Made by a program: the position numbers and the translations under genes
Shown here: in pieces, positions 49,646 through 57,875 of the stretch
Layout of the letters: each line of letters opens with the position of its first letter
How positions within the stretch are numbered: the stretch's first letter is position 1
Notes under the pieces: model-generated
What the model was told of the DNA's origin: nothing
The model's input: the letters and a program-made list of their open reading frames with translations, nothing else
The model's database searches: none
NCBI RefSeq assembly: GCF_001571085.1
Contig: NZ_BCTC01000007.1
Location: 1-64,000, forward strand
Source of the DNA: Azohydromonas lata NBRC 102462
GTDB taxonomy: Bacteria > Pseudomonadota > Gammaproteobacteria > Burkholderiales > Burkholderiaceae_C
Direction of reading: 5' to 3'
Length of the DNA stretch: 64,000 nucleotides

Positions 49646-51514
49646 TTACTTGGCGGCGTACTCCAGCGCGAGGAAGAAGTTGCGGCCCGCGGTGTTGTAG
49701 CCGTGAGCCAACTCGTAGCCCTTGTCGGTCACGTTGTTCAGCCGGGCGGAGACGCTCCATTTGGGCGTGAGCGCATACGCCGTGCGCAGGTTCAGCAGCG
49801 CGTAGCCGCCCATGGGCGTGGTGTTGGCGCTGTTGTCGAAGGTGGTGCTGTTGTAGCGCAGGCCCTGGGCCACCAACTCGGCACCCACGCGCCATGGACC
49901 GGGCGTCCACTCCACGATGGCGGCGCCGTGATGCTTGGCGCGGCGGGTGAGCTGCACGCCGTTGGCCGCTTCGGGCTCCTGGTAGGTCCATTCGGCCCGC
50001 GCGCTCCACGACGCGGCACGGTAGGCCGCATCCAGCGTGGCGCCACGGATGCGCGCGCTGCTGAGGTTGACCATGGTGCTGTAGTCGCTGGTGATGGTGA
50101 TCAGGTCGCGCACGCGGTTGTTGAACACCGTGAGGCCCGCGGCCAACGCCCCATCGTCGTAGCGCGCGGCCACCTCGACGTTGCGCGAGTGCTCCGGGCG
50201 CAAATCGGGATTGCCCTGGAAACCGAAGGACAGCGGCCAGTACAAATCGTTGAAGGTGGGCGCCTTGAACGCCGTGCCGGTCGTTGCCGACAGCCGCCAC
50301 ACGGGGGTGACGAAATAGCCGTAGCCCAGGCGCCCGGTGCTGTGGCCGCCGAACTGGGAGTCATCGTCATAGCGTGCCGAGGCCTCCAGGCGGTGCGCGC
50401 CCTGCGTCAGCACGTAGCTGCCAAAGGCGGCGCGCGCCAAGCGCAGATTGCGAGTGAACACCGTGGAGGATTCGAGTTGCTCGTGGCGCCATTCCACGCC
50501 GGCAGCCAGCGTGCCCATGGGCAGCGTCAAGTCGTTCTGCCACGTGAACTGGTTGCGGTCGGTGCGGTAGAAACTCGGCGAGCTGCCGTAGGTCTTGTAG
50601 TCGTCAACGCTGCGCGCCACGCGCACCAGGCTGCGCCAGTCGGCGGAGAACTGGTTGCTGCTTTCGGCCGACGCAACGGACAGCCGCCGATGCGAGTAAT
50701 CGTCGTTGCCCAAGCCGCTGTCGAAATGCACATTGCCTTCGCTGCCCCAGGCACGCACGGTCAGCGTGTGGCCAGCCGCGAACTCGTGCGATGCGCTGGC
50801 GCCAAGGTTGCGGTTGCGGTAGCCGTCCCGGTCAGGGTTGAAGTAGTACACGCCGCTTTCAACATTGGTGGCGGAAAAGCCGTCCGTCTGCTTGAAGCCT
50901 GCGCGCAGCGACACGCTGGTGTCGCCAAAGCGGCGGCCCACGCCCGCGGAGACTTCGCGCGTTTGCCAACTGCCGAAGCCCACGCTGGCTTCGGCATGCT
51001 CACCCTGCTTGGTGAAGATCTGTATGACGCCGCCGATGGCATCGGCGCCGTAGAGGCTGCTGGCCGGGCCGCGCAGCACTTCGATGCGCTCGATCTGGTT
51101 GAGCGGTAGCTGCTCGAAGGCGGTGCTGCCGTCGCTGATGCTGCTCACGCGAATGCCGTCCACAAGCACCACCACGTGGTTGGCGTTGCTGCCGCGCAGG
51201 AAGACGCTGGAGAGCTGGCCAGCGCCGCCGTTGCTGGAAATTTCAGCGCCGCCGTAGGTCCTCAGCACGTCGGCGACGGACATGGCGCCTGCCTGGCGCA
51301 GTTGACGGGCATCGATCACGCGCACGTCGGCCAGCGTCTCATTCACGGGCTGCGCCATGCGCGTGGCCGTCACAACGACAGGCTGCACCGGCATATCCGC
51401 CAGCGCGACGAGACTGGGCTCCTGCACCGCGGCTTCGGCGGCACGGGCGATGGGGGTGAGGGCAAGCAGGGCCAGGCCGCACAGCGCGGCAGGCCGTTGG
51501 AAGGGGAAATTCAT
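49646..51514 (-). CDS. btuB: TonB-dependent vitamin B12 receptor BtuB
   Basis: A protein of 622 residues. Signal peptide (LCGLALLALTPIARA) is followed by a TonB box-like PVVVTATRM and the plug domain (LRTYGGAEISSNGGAGQLSS; VLRGPASSLYGADAIGGVIQ). The C-terminal beta-barrel ends RNFFLALEYAAK with the aromatic last strands. The cobalamin riboswitch upstream identifies the substrate as a corrinoid. Start was set at the ATG at 51514 with signal peptide; the longer frame reads into the riboswitch. No other B12 genes are near. Confidence 0.95.
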   Translation of the reverse strand: MNFPFQRPAALCGLALLALTPIARAAEAAVQEPSLVALADMPVQPVVVTATRMAQPVNETLADVRVIDARQLRQAGAMSVADVLRTYGGAEISSNGGAGQLSSVFLRGSNANHVVVLVDGIRVSSISDGSTAFEQLPLNQIERIEVLRGPASSLYGADAIGGVIQIFTKQGEHAEASVGFGSWQTREVSAGVGRRFGDTSVSLRAGFKQTDGFSATNVESGVYYFNPDRDGYRNRNLGASASHEFAAGHTLTVRAWGSEGNVHFDSGLGNDDYSHRRLSVASAESSNQFSADWRSLVRVARSVDDYKTYGSSPSFYRTDRNQFTWQNDLTLPMGTLAAGVEWRHEQLESSTVFTRNLRLARAAFGSYVLTQGAHRLEASARYDDDSQFGGHSTGRLGYGYFVTPVWRLSATTGTAFKAPTFNDLYWPLSFGFQGNPDLRPEHSRNVEVAARYDDGALAAGLTVFNNRVRDLITITSDYSTMVNLSSARIRGATLDAAYRAASWSARAEWTYQEPEAANGVQLTRRAKHHGAAIVEWTPGPWRVGAELVAQGLRYNSTTFDNSANTTPMGGYALLNLRTAYALTPKWSVSARLNNVTDKGYELAHGYNTAGRNFFLALEYAAK

Positions 51515-51622
51515 CACAAGGCTCCGGCAGCCAGCGTCCCCGCAGGCTGCAGTGGCAACAAGCCGCTGTGGTTGAGCGCCTTGCAACAAACAAGGCGCAG
51601 ACCGAGGCGGCGGCGATGCATC

Positions 51623-51857
51623 GAGGCCGGTATCCGGGCTCGCAGGCTGCGCGCGGGAAGGTGTGGCTTCCTCCGCACGCGTCATGCATCGCCTTCCCAC
51701 GGGCGTCATTGCCCGCAGTGGCCCAGTGATGAACAACATGCCTGCTTACCGGTGCGGGGGCAGCGCAGGCCTTCCCGGCGTCAGCGGGTGTGTGAACCCC
51801 CGCTTCGCCGCGGCACCTGCTTCCCGTTCAACCCCCGGCCGAGACCGCGGGCACCTG
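51623..51857 (-). promoter_or_regulatory. Cobalamin riboswitch
   Basis: Conserved boxes appear in order on the minus strand: GGTGCC, AACGGGAAGCAGGTG, GCTGCCCCCGCACCGGTAAG (B12 box region), CACTGGGCCACTG, GTGGGAAGGC and GAGCCCGGATACCGGCC. It lies about 108 bases before btuB and about 12 bases after the apaH stop. Adenosylcobalamin binding would lower btuB expression. Confidence 0.92.
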
Positions 51858-51869
51858 AAGCGGCGCGCA

Positions 51870-52697
51870 TCATACCGGGCCGGGCGCCTGCGCTTGCTGA
51901 CAGTCGACCTGCGTCACCTCGCGCCGCCCGCCGTCCACGCGCACGGCGGTGAGCCGTCCGCCCCAGACGCAGCCCGTGTCCAGCGCCAGCAGTTCCGGCC
52001 GATTGATCAGGCCCAGCGTGCTCCAGTGGCCGAAGGCGATGGGCTCGCCCTCGCTGCGCCGCCCGGGTACCTCGAACCACGGCATCAGCCCCGGCGGGGC
52101 GGCCAGCGCGCCGTCCTTGGTCTTGAAGTCCAGCGTGCCGTCGGCGGCGCAAAAGCGCATGCGCGTGAGCACGTTGATGACGAAGCGCCAGCGCTGGGCG
52201 TCTTGCAGCGCGTCGCTCCAGCGTGCGGGCTCGTTGCCGTACATCACGGCCAGGAAGTCGGCCAGGCCCGGGCCGCGCAGCAGGGTTTCGACTTCGCCGG
52301 CCAGGGCCAGGGTGTCGTCGCCGCTCCACTGCGGCGGCAAGCCCGCGTGCACGCACAGCCAGCCTTCGCGGCGCAGGGCCAGGGGGCGCTGGCGTATCCA
52401 GTCGATCCAGGCCTCGCGCTCGCCGGACTCCAGGATGTCGCGCAGGGTGTCGCTGCGGTGCTGCGGGCGCACGCCGTGGGCCACGGCCAGCAGGTGCAGG
52501 TCGTGGTTGCCCAGCAGCGCGTCGGCGGCGTTGCCCAGATCGCGCAAGCGCCGCAGCGTGCCCAGCGAGGCAGGGCCGCGGTTGACCAGGTCGCCCAACA
52601 CCGTGAGGCGGTCGCGGGAAGGGGAGAAGCCCAGCTCGGCCAGCAGCCGCTCGAAAGCGTCGCAGCAGCCCTGGAGGTCGCCGATGAAATAGTGCAT
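51870..52697 (-). CDS. apaH: Bis(5'-nucleosyl)-tetraphosphatase, symmetrical
   Basis: A protein of 275 residues that hydrolyses Ap4A to two ADP. Metal motifs of the calcineurin-like fold are GDLQGC, LGDLVNRGP, LLGNHDLHLL, and later FGHWS and ALDTGCVWGG. The usual His of the first motif (GDxHG) is Gln here. Length is normal. It diverges from the CNNM gene with 75 bases between the starts. It is not linked to ksgA or pdxA as in enteric bacteria. Confidence 0.96.
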   Translation of the reverse strand: MHYFIGDLQGCCDAFERLLAELGFSPSRDRLTVLGDLVNRGPASLGTLRRLRDLGNAADALLGNHDLHLLAVAHGVRPQHRSDTLRDILESGEREAWIDWIRQRPLALRREGWLCVHAGLPPQWSGDDTLALAGEVETLLRGPGLADFLAVMYGNEPARWSDALQDAQRWRFVINVLTRMRFCAADGTLDFKTKDGALAAPPGLMPWFEVPGRRSEGEPIAFGHWSTLGLINRPELLALDTGCVWGGRLTAVRVDGGRREVTQVDCQQAQAPGPV

Positions 52698-52771
52698 TTA
52701 GGGGATTCTGCTACGCTTGCCCGCCTCTTCTACCCGGCGCGGCCGCCGCCGCGGCGCCCCGCGCCTTCCCG

Positions 52772-54079
52772 ATGGACTTTGCGTTACTGGTATTCCTGAT
52801 CCTGCTCAACGGGCTGTTCGCCATGTCGGAAATGGCGCTCACGGCCAGCCGCAAGACGCGGCTGCTGGTGATGCTCGAAGCGGGAGAGCCCGGCGCCCAA
52901 GCCGCGCTGGACTTGCACGACAACCCCACCAAGTTCCTCTCCACGGTGCAGATCGGCATCACGTCGATAGGCGTGCTCAACGGCATCGTGGGCGAGAACG
53001 CCTTCTCCCAGCCGCTGTCGCACTGGCTCACGCAGACGCTGCACGTGCCGGAAGACGCCGCGGCCGTGACCGCCACGGCGCTGGTGGTGATCATCATCAC
53101 CATCCTGACCATCATCTTTGGCGAGCTGGTGCCCAAGCGCGTCGGCCAGATGTTCCCGGAGCAGGTGGCGCGGCTGGTGGCGCTGCCCATGGAAGGCCTG
53201 AGCACCGTCGCGCGGCCCTTCGTGGTGCTGCTGTCGGTGTGCACGGAAGCGGTGCTGCGCCTGCTGGGCATTCGCAACGCGGTGAGCCGCAGCGTGACGG
53301 AAGAGGAGATCGCCGCGCAGCTCGAAGAGGGCGTGGACGCCGGCGTGATCGAGGCGCAGGAGCACCAGATGGTGCGCAACGTGTTCCGGCTGGACGAGCG
53401 CCAGATCGGCTCCATGATGATTCCGCGCGCCGACATCCAGTGGCTGGACGCCGGCGCCACGGTTGAGGAGGTGCAGGTGTCGCTGGCCGAGGCCGCCCAC
53501 TCGCGCTACCCCGTGTGCCGCAGCGACCTCAACGACGTGGTGGGCGTGGTCGCCGCCCAGGCGCTGCTGCGCCAGGTGCTGCGCGGCGAGCCGCTGAACA
53601 TCGCCGACCACCTCATGCCGCCGGTGTTCGTCCCGGAAACGCTGTCCGGCATGGAGCTGCTGGAGCACTTCCGCGCCACGGGTGCGGAAATGGTGTTCGT
53701 GGTGGACGAGTACGGCGAGGTCCAGGGCGTGATCACCATCCGCGACCTGCTGGAGGCCATCACGGGCGAGTTCAGCGGCGGCGACGGCGAGCACGAGCAG
53801 CCCTGGGCCGTGCCGCGCGAGGACGGCAGCTGGCTGCTCGATGGCCTCATCCCCGTGCCCGAGCTCAAGGACAGGCTGGACCTGAAGGAGCTGCCGGAGG
53901 AGGAACGCGGCCGCTACAACACCCTGGCCGGCATGGTGCTACTGCTGCTGGGCCGGCTGCCGCGCACGGCCGACGCCGTGGAATGGGCCGACTGGCGCTT
54001 CGAGGTCGTGGACCTGGACGGCAAGCGCATCGACAAGGTGCTGGCCACGCCCATGGCCGAGCCTGCCAAGGCGCAGTGA
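52772..54079 (+). CDS. CNNM/CorC-HlyC family membrane protein
   Basis: A protein of 435 residues. The DUF21 (CNNM) transmembrane domain occupies about 1-190 (LVFLILLNGLFAMSEMALTA; GITSIGVLNGIVGENAFSQP; IITILTIIFGELVPKRVGQM). Two CBS domains follow at about 205-330 (MMIPRADIQWLDAGATVEEV; FVVDEYGEVQGVITIRDLLE). The CorC_HlyC domain ends it (GRYNTLAGMVLLLLGRLP). Members are thought to transport or regulate Mg2+ and related ions; hemolysin names are historical. Confidence 0.93.
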   Translation: MDFALLVFLILLNGLFAMSEMALTASRKTRLLVMLEAGEPGAQAALDLHDNPTKFLSTVQIGITSIGVLNGIVGENAFSQPLSHWLTQTLHVPEDAAAVTATALVVIIITILTIIFGELVPKRVGQMFPEQVARLVALPMEGLSTVARPFVVLLSVCTEAVLRLLGIRNAVSRSVTEEEIAAQLEEGVDAGVIEAQEHQMVRNVFRLDERQIGSMMIPRADIQWLDAGATVEEVQVSLAEAAHSRYPVCRSDLNDVVGVVAAQALLRQVLRGEPLNIADHLMPPVFVPETLSGMELLEHFRATGAEMVFVVDEYGEVQGVITIRDLLEAITGEFSGGDGEHEQPWAVPREDGSWLLDGLIPVPELKDRLDLKELPEEERGRYNTLAGMVLLLLGRLPRTADAVEWADWRFEVVDLDGKRIDKVLATPMAEPAKAQ

Positions 54080-54185
54080 GGCGCCTGCTTCCCACGACGC
54101 CTGAACCCTTTGCTCGCGCCCGCCGGCCCGGCCCGCTCCCGGCCGCCGCGGCGCCAACGGTTTTTTCCCGCTTCACAGACTTGCC

Positions 54186-54935
54186 ATGATCAATCCCGCC
54201 CTGCACCGCGACCCCGTCGCCCTGGACCGCAACCACCACCGCGCGCTGCGTTTGAAACTGCCCGTGGACCTGGCCAGCGCCGCGGGCAAGCTCAACGCCT
54301 GTTTCCTGCACGGGGCGGAGTTTGCGCAGGCGTGCATGGAGTACCCCATCGTGTTCGTCCGCGCCGGCACCGACGAGGCCGGCCAGCCGCAAATCGCCCC
54401 AATGGCGGTGCTGGGCCTCACGCGCGACGAGAACCTGTACCTGCAGCCTGACGGCGCCTGGTCCGCGCAGTACCTGCCGGCGCAGTTGCGCGTCTACCCC
54501 TTCGCGCTGGCGCAGGTGGACGCGCAGCAGGCCGCGCTCTGCATAGACCGCGCCTACGCCGGCTTGTCGGAGGCGCAAGGCGACTTGCTGTTCGAAGCCG
54601 ACGGCAGCCCTTCGGCGCTGGTGCAGCGCATGCAGCAGCAATTGCCGGAGCTGGAGGCCGAGGCGCAGCGCACGCGCCGCGGCTGCGCGCGGCTGATGGG
54701 CCTGGGGCTGCTGCAGGAGATGCGGCTGGACATCAGCCAGGGCGAGGGCGGTCCGACGCTGCGGGTGGACGGCTTCATGGCCGTGGCCGAGGAAAAGCTG
54801 CTCAAGCTGGACGACGCGACGCTGGCCGAGCTGGTGCGCAGCGGGCTGATGCGCCTGATCCACGCCCATCAACTCTCCATGGTGCACCTGCGCCGCCTGG
54901 CCGAGCGCCGGGCGATCCGCGCGGCGGCGCACTAA
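54186..54935 (+). CDS. SapC family protein
   Basis: A protein of 249 residues matching the SapC family (PF07277): NPALHRDPVALDRNHHRALR, EFAQACMEYPIVFVR, APMAVLGLTRDENLYLQPDG, and WSAQYLPAQLRVYPFAL. SapC was named from Campylobacter S-layer locus, but function is unknown. It is followed by REP-like palindromes. It is not part of an evident operon. Confidence 0.82.
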   Translation: MINPALHRDPVALDRNHHRALRLKLPVDLASAAGKLNACFLHGAEFAQACMEYPIVFVRAGTDEAGQPQIAPMAVLGLTRDENLYLQPDGAWSAQYLPAQLRVYPFALAQVDAQQAALCIDRAYAGLSEAQGDLLFEADGSPSALVQRMQQQLPELEAEAQRTRRGCARLMGLGLLQEMRLDISQGEGGPTLRVDGFMAVAEEKLLKLDDATLAELVRSGLMRLIHAHQLSMVHLRRLAERRAIRAAAH

Positions 54936-54953
54936 GACCCCTCGCCGCAGAAC

Positions 54954-55052
54954 GTAGGAGGCCCGCTGGCGGGCCGAACCGCCGGCGCGCCGTGGTGTTG
55001 CGCGCTGCAATTCGGCCCGCCAGCGGGCCTCCTACAGGCTCCCGCAGGAGCC
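54954..55052. repeat. REP-like inverted repeat pair plus extra palindrome
   Basis: A 25-base unit at 54954-54978 (GTAGGAGGCCCGCTGGCGGG, then CCGAA) recurs as its exact reverse complement at 55011-55035. Each unit contains its own GGCCCGC-TG-GCGGGCC palindrome. A third stem, GGCTCC-CGCA-GGAGCC, occupies 55037-55052. It resembles a BIME-like group lying between SapC and marR, two genes that converge here, and may act as a terminator. Confidence 0.8.
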
Positions 55053-55068
55053 GTCGCCCTCAGCGGCG

Positions 55069-55539
55069 TTACGCCTGCTCGCGGTGATGCGCCAGCAGCC
55101 GCTCCAGCAGCTTGTCGAACTGCTTGCGCTCGTTGGGCGAGAAGACGCCGAAGACCTGCTCGTTGTGGCGCTCGATCAGCGCCATCACCTTGCGCCAAGC
55201 CGCGCGCCCGGACGGGGTGAGCGACAGCACCACGCCGCGCGCGTCGGCGGCGTTGGCCTGCTTGCGCACCAGGCCCTGGTCGGAGAGCGACTGCGCCGCG
55301 CGGCTGGCCTGCGCCTTGTTCAGCCGCGCCCGCGCGGCCAGCTCCACCACCGACAGCGGCTCGAAAGCGCCAATGGCGGCCAGGCAGCGCGCGTCGCCCG
55401 GGGCCACGCCGCTGGCGCGCAGGCCGCTGCCGCTGCCGAAGGCGTCGCTGAGCTTGTAGAGCTCGTGCAACCGGTGACTGAGCAACGCATCCAGTGCCGG
55501 CGGAGGCGTGCGGGTGGCGGGCTTGGAACGTGTTGTCAT
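55069..55539 (-). CDS. MarR-family transcriptional regulator
   Basis: A protein of 156 residues with a winged helix: SVVELAARARLNKAQASRAA, QSLSDQGLVRKQANAADARG and VVLSLTPSGRAAWRKVMAL. Start set at the ATG at 55539, which begins MTTRSKPATRTPPPALDALL. Such proteins sense small molecules or stress and repress nearby genes. No target is obvious; the divergent gap of 680 bases and the FAD oxidoreductase to its right are candidates. Confidence 0.9.
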   Translation of the reverse strand: MTTRSKPATRTPPPALDALLSHRLHELYKLSDAFGSGSGLRASGVAPGDARCLAAIGAFEPLSVVELAARARLNKAQASRAAQSLSDQGLVRKQANAADARGVVLSLTPSGRAAWRKVMALIERHNEQVFGVFSPNERKQFDKLLERLLAHHREQA

Positions 55540-56219
55540 GGTCGGCTCGCAATTCAGTACCAAAGGAAGGCCAGTGTAGCGAGGCAACGGTCGTGTTGCG
55601 CACGCAACCGCCCATTCCTTCAAGGCATTCTGGGCGGCAGGGCCGGCTCGCCAGGGCGTTCCGGGACATCCCACCCGCCCGCAGAGCGGCCAGCGTGGCC
55701 GTGGCGCACACAACCATGGCAAACCGCGCTCCCGCACCGACCCCCTGCCCAAGGTTCGTGACTTTTCCCCAGGAGCCCGGTGCCGCAGGCAACCACCGCG
55801 GTGGCAGGCTGCCTGCGCAACGGGGCGGCAATCGGGCCGCTGTAGGGCGGCTGTCGGGCGACCACAAGGCGGCCTCCGGGCGGCTGCGGACCGCCATGGG
55901 GGGAGGCATGCCCATGCATTGGGACCTCCACGCCGGGCGCGCCGCCGTCCACAGCGGCCGCGCCAGCAGTTTTCCGGTGCATGCTTGCGTGTGTGATCAA
56001 GCGCCTTCGCAGCGCAACCAACTTCCGCCGGCGCGGCCCTGCGCCGGGGTTTCACATGCACACCGCCATGCCGATCCCCCTCTTTCATGACGCAACGGCG
56101 GCCCATGCCGCCGCCCGGTTTCCCCGGGCGACTCCCGGGCCATGCGCAGGCCCATGCCGGGGCCGCGCCGCGTGGCCTGGCCGCAACGCGTCAGCCCGCC
56201 GTGTGCAGGAGCGCGCGTG
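55540..56219. other. 680-base gap between marR and the oxidoreductase
   Basis: I find no convincing gene: frames are short and lack family resemblance. Low-order tandem repeats occur around 55822-55891. It could hold promoters for both divergent neighbours and MarR sites, but I cannot place them. Confidence 0.45.
55822..55891 (+). repeat. Degenerate 11-base tandem repeats
   Basis: Successive units are GGGCCGCTGTA, GGGCGGCTGTC, GGGCGACCACA, AGGCGGCCTCC and GGGCGGCTGCG, spaced exactly 11 bases apart. One helical turn spacing is notable, but units are degenerate. Confidence 0.5.
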
Positions 56220-57341
56220 ATGGACAGCGTCGATACCGTCGTCATAGGCGCCGGCGTGGTGGGCCTGGCCGTGGCGCGCGAGCTGGCGCAGCGCGGGCGC
56301 GAGGTGCTCATCCTGGAAGGCGCCACCGCCATCGGCACGGGCACCAGCTCGCGCAACAGCGAGGTCCTGCACGCCGGGCTGTACTACCCCAGCGGTTCGC
56401 TCAAGGCACTGCTGTGCGTGCGCGGCCGCGAGCGGCTGTACGCCTACTGCGCCGAACGCGGCATTGGGCACCGGCGCTGCGGCAAGCTCATCGCCGCCAC
56501 GGACGACGCGCAGCTCGGCGCGCTGCGCGCCCTTCAAGCGCAAGCCCTGGCCAACGGCGTCGACGACGTGCAGTGGCTCAGCGCCGCCCAGGCCCGCGCG
56601 CTGGAGCCGCAAGTGCATGCCGTGGCCGCGCTGCTGTCGCCCTCCACCGGCATCGTGGACAGCCACGCGCTCATGCTCAGCCTCCTGGGTGACGCCGAGG
56701 CCGCGGGCGCCGTGCTGGCGCTGGCCAGCCCCGTGCTCTCGGCACGCGTGGGCGAGGGCGGCACCGAATTGCAGGTGGGGGGCGAGCAGCCCATGGCGCT
56801 GCTGGCGCGGCGCGTGGTCAACGCCGCCGGGCACGGCGCGCCGACGCTGGCCGCGCGCATCGACGGCTTGGCGCCGCAGCACGTACCGCGCGCCTGGGCC
56901 TGCAAGGGCCATTACTTCTCGCTGCGCGGGCGCAGCCCCTTTTCGCGGCTGGTCTACCCCATGCACAACTCGGCCGGGCTGGGCGTGCACCTCACGCTGG
57001 ACTTGGGCGGCCAGGCCCGCTTCGGCCCGGACACCGAGTGGCTGGATGACGCCGACCCCGCCACTTTCGACTACCGGGTCGATGAATCGCGCATCCCCGC
57101 ATTCGAAACCGCCATACGCCACTACTGGCCCGCGCTGCCGGACGGTGCGCTCACACCGGCCTATACCGGCATACGGCCCAAGATCAGCGGGCCGGGCCAG
57201 CCCGCAGCCGATTTCCGCATCGATGCGGCGGCGCAGCATGGGGTGCCGGGGCTGGTCAATCTCTTTGGCATCGAGTCCCCCGGCTTGACCGCCTGCCTGG
57301 CCTTGGCCGAGCACGCCGCCGAGCAGCTCGAAAAGCTGTGA
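56220..57341 (+). CDS. FAD-dependent oxidoreductase (L-2-hydroxyglutarate oxidase-like)
   Basis: A protein of 373 residues from the ATG at 56220, with AGGAG before it. The FAD loop [19 protein letters not shown], then [20 protein letters not shown], mark the DAO/LhgO family, and the C-terminal [20 protein letters not shown] closes it. LhgO relatives oxidise L-2-hydroxyglutarate and pass electrons to quinone; substrate here is unproven. Longer upstream frame is Arg/Pro-rich noise. Confidence 0.87.
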   Translation: MDSVDTVVIGAGVVGLAVARELAQRGREVLILEGATAIGTGTSSRNSEVLHAGLYYPSGSLKALLCVRGRERLYAYCAERGIGHRRCGKLIAATDDAQLGALRALQAQALANGVDDVQWLSAAQARALEPQVHAVAALLSPSTGIVDSHALMLSLLGDAEAAGAVLALASPVLSARVGEGGTELQVGGEQPMALLARRVVNAAGHGAPTLAARIDGLAPQHVPRAWACKGHYFSLRGRSPFSRLVYPMHNSAGLGVHLTLDLGGQARFGPDTEWLDDADPATFDYRVDESRIPAFETAIRHYWPALPDGALTPAYTGIRPKISGPGQPAADFRIDAAAQHGVPGLVNLFGIESPGLTACLALAEHAAEQLEKL

Positions 57342-57439
57342 GTGCGCGCGCAACTAAAAAAGTTGTTGCGCCGCAGCATACTTATGCAAGCTTCGGGTAA
57401 GGGTTGATCCGCTGTAACAGGGGAAGGGTGGCCCCTAGG

Positions 57440-57706
57440 ATGGCTTTCCCTGACAACGCCGAAGCGGAGCAAGGCATGTTGCAACACCGGTGCTCGACCC
57501 CTGGTTGTTTCGAACTGTCGTTCAGCGGCTTGTGTCAACGCTGCAGCGAAGGCGAAACCCCTCTGCGCCGTGGCCCGGTGACGGCGCGCGACCTGTACTT
57601 CTCCAAGGTCTACGGCGGCCGCGATGCCGAAGTCACCCGCTACCGGCTGGACCATCAACTGCCCGCCGGCCTCTCGGGCAGCCACAGTGCGGTGTCACGT
57701 TTTTGA
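57440..57706 (+). CDS. Small Cys-rich (zinc-ribbon-like) protein of unknown function
   Basis: A protein of 88 residues from the ATG at 57440; upstream TTG at 57404 would add 12. It has Cys positions in HRCSTPGCFELSFSGLCQRC that would fit one zinc site. The remainder (PVTARDLYFSKVYGGRDAEV, RYRLDHQL) is unfamiliar. It has its own terminator 110 bases later. I do not recognise it. A small regulatory or adaptor role is possible. Confidence 0.55.
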   Translation: MAFPDNAEAEQGMLQHRCSTPGCFELSFSGLCQRCSEGETPLRRGPVTARDLYFSKVYGGRDAEVTRYRLDHQLPAGLSGSHSAVSRF

Positions 57707-57814
57707 ACGCCTGAGCGACTTCAGAACACCGGCCTGACGTCACGCACTGCACCCTAAAAAGCCGTCTGAGGCACCACACAATCTCCCACGCAACCGCAGC
57801 TTCTTTCTCCACAC

Positions 57815-57847
57815 GCCGGCCCCGCTTCCAGCGGGGCTGGTTTTTTT
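57815..57847 (+). terminator. Rho-independent terminator
   Basis: CCGGCCCCGC pairs with GCGGGGCTGG over a short loop and is followed by TTTTTTT. It ends the plus-strand transcript of the small Cys-rich gene and faces the end of the protease gene. Confidence 0.9.
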
Positions 57848-57875
57848 ATGGGCCGCCGGATGACCGTGCCGGGCC

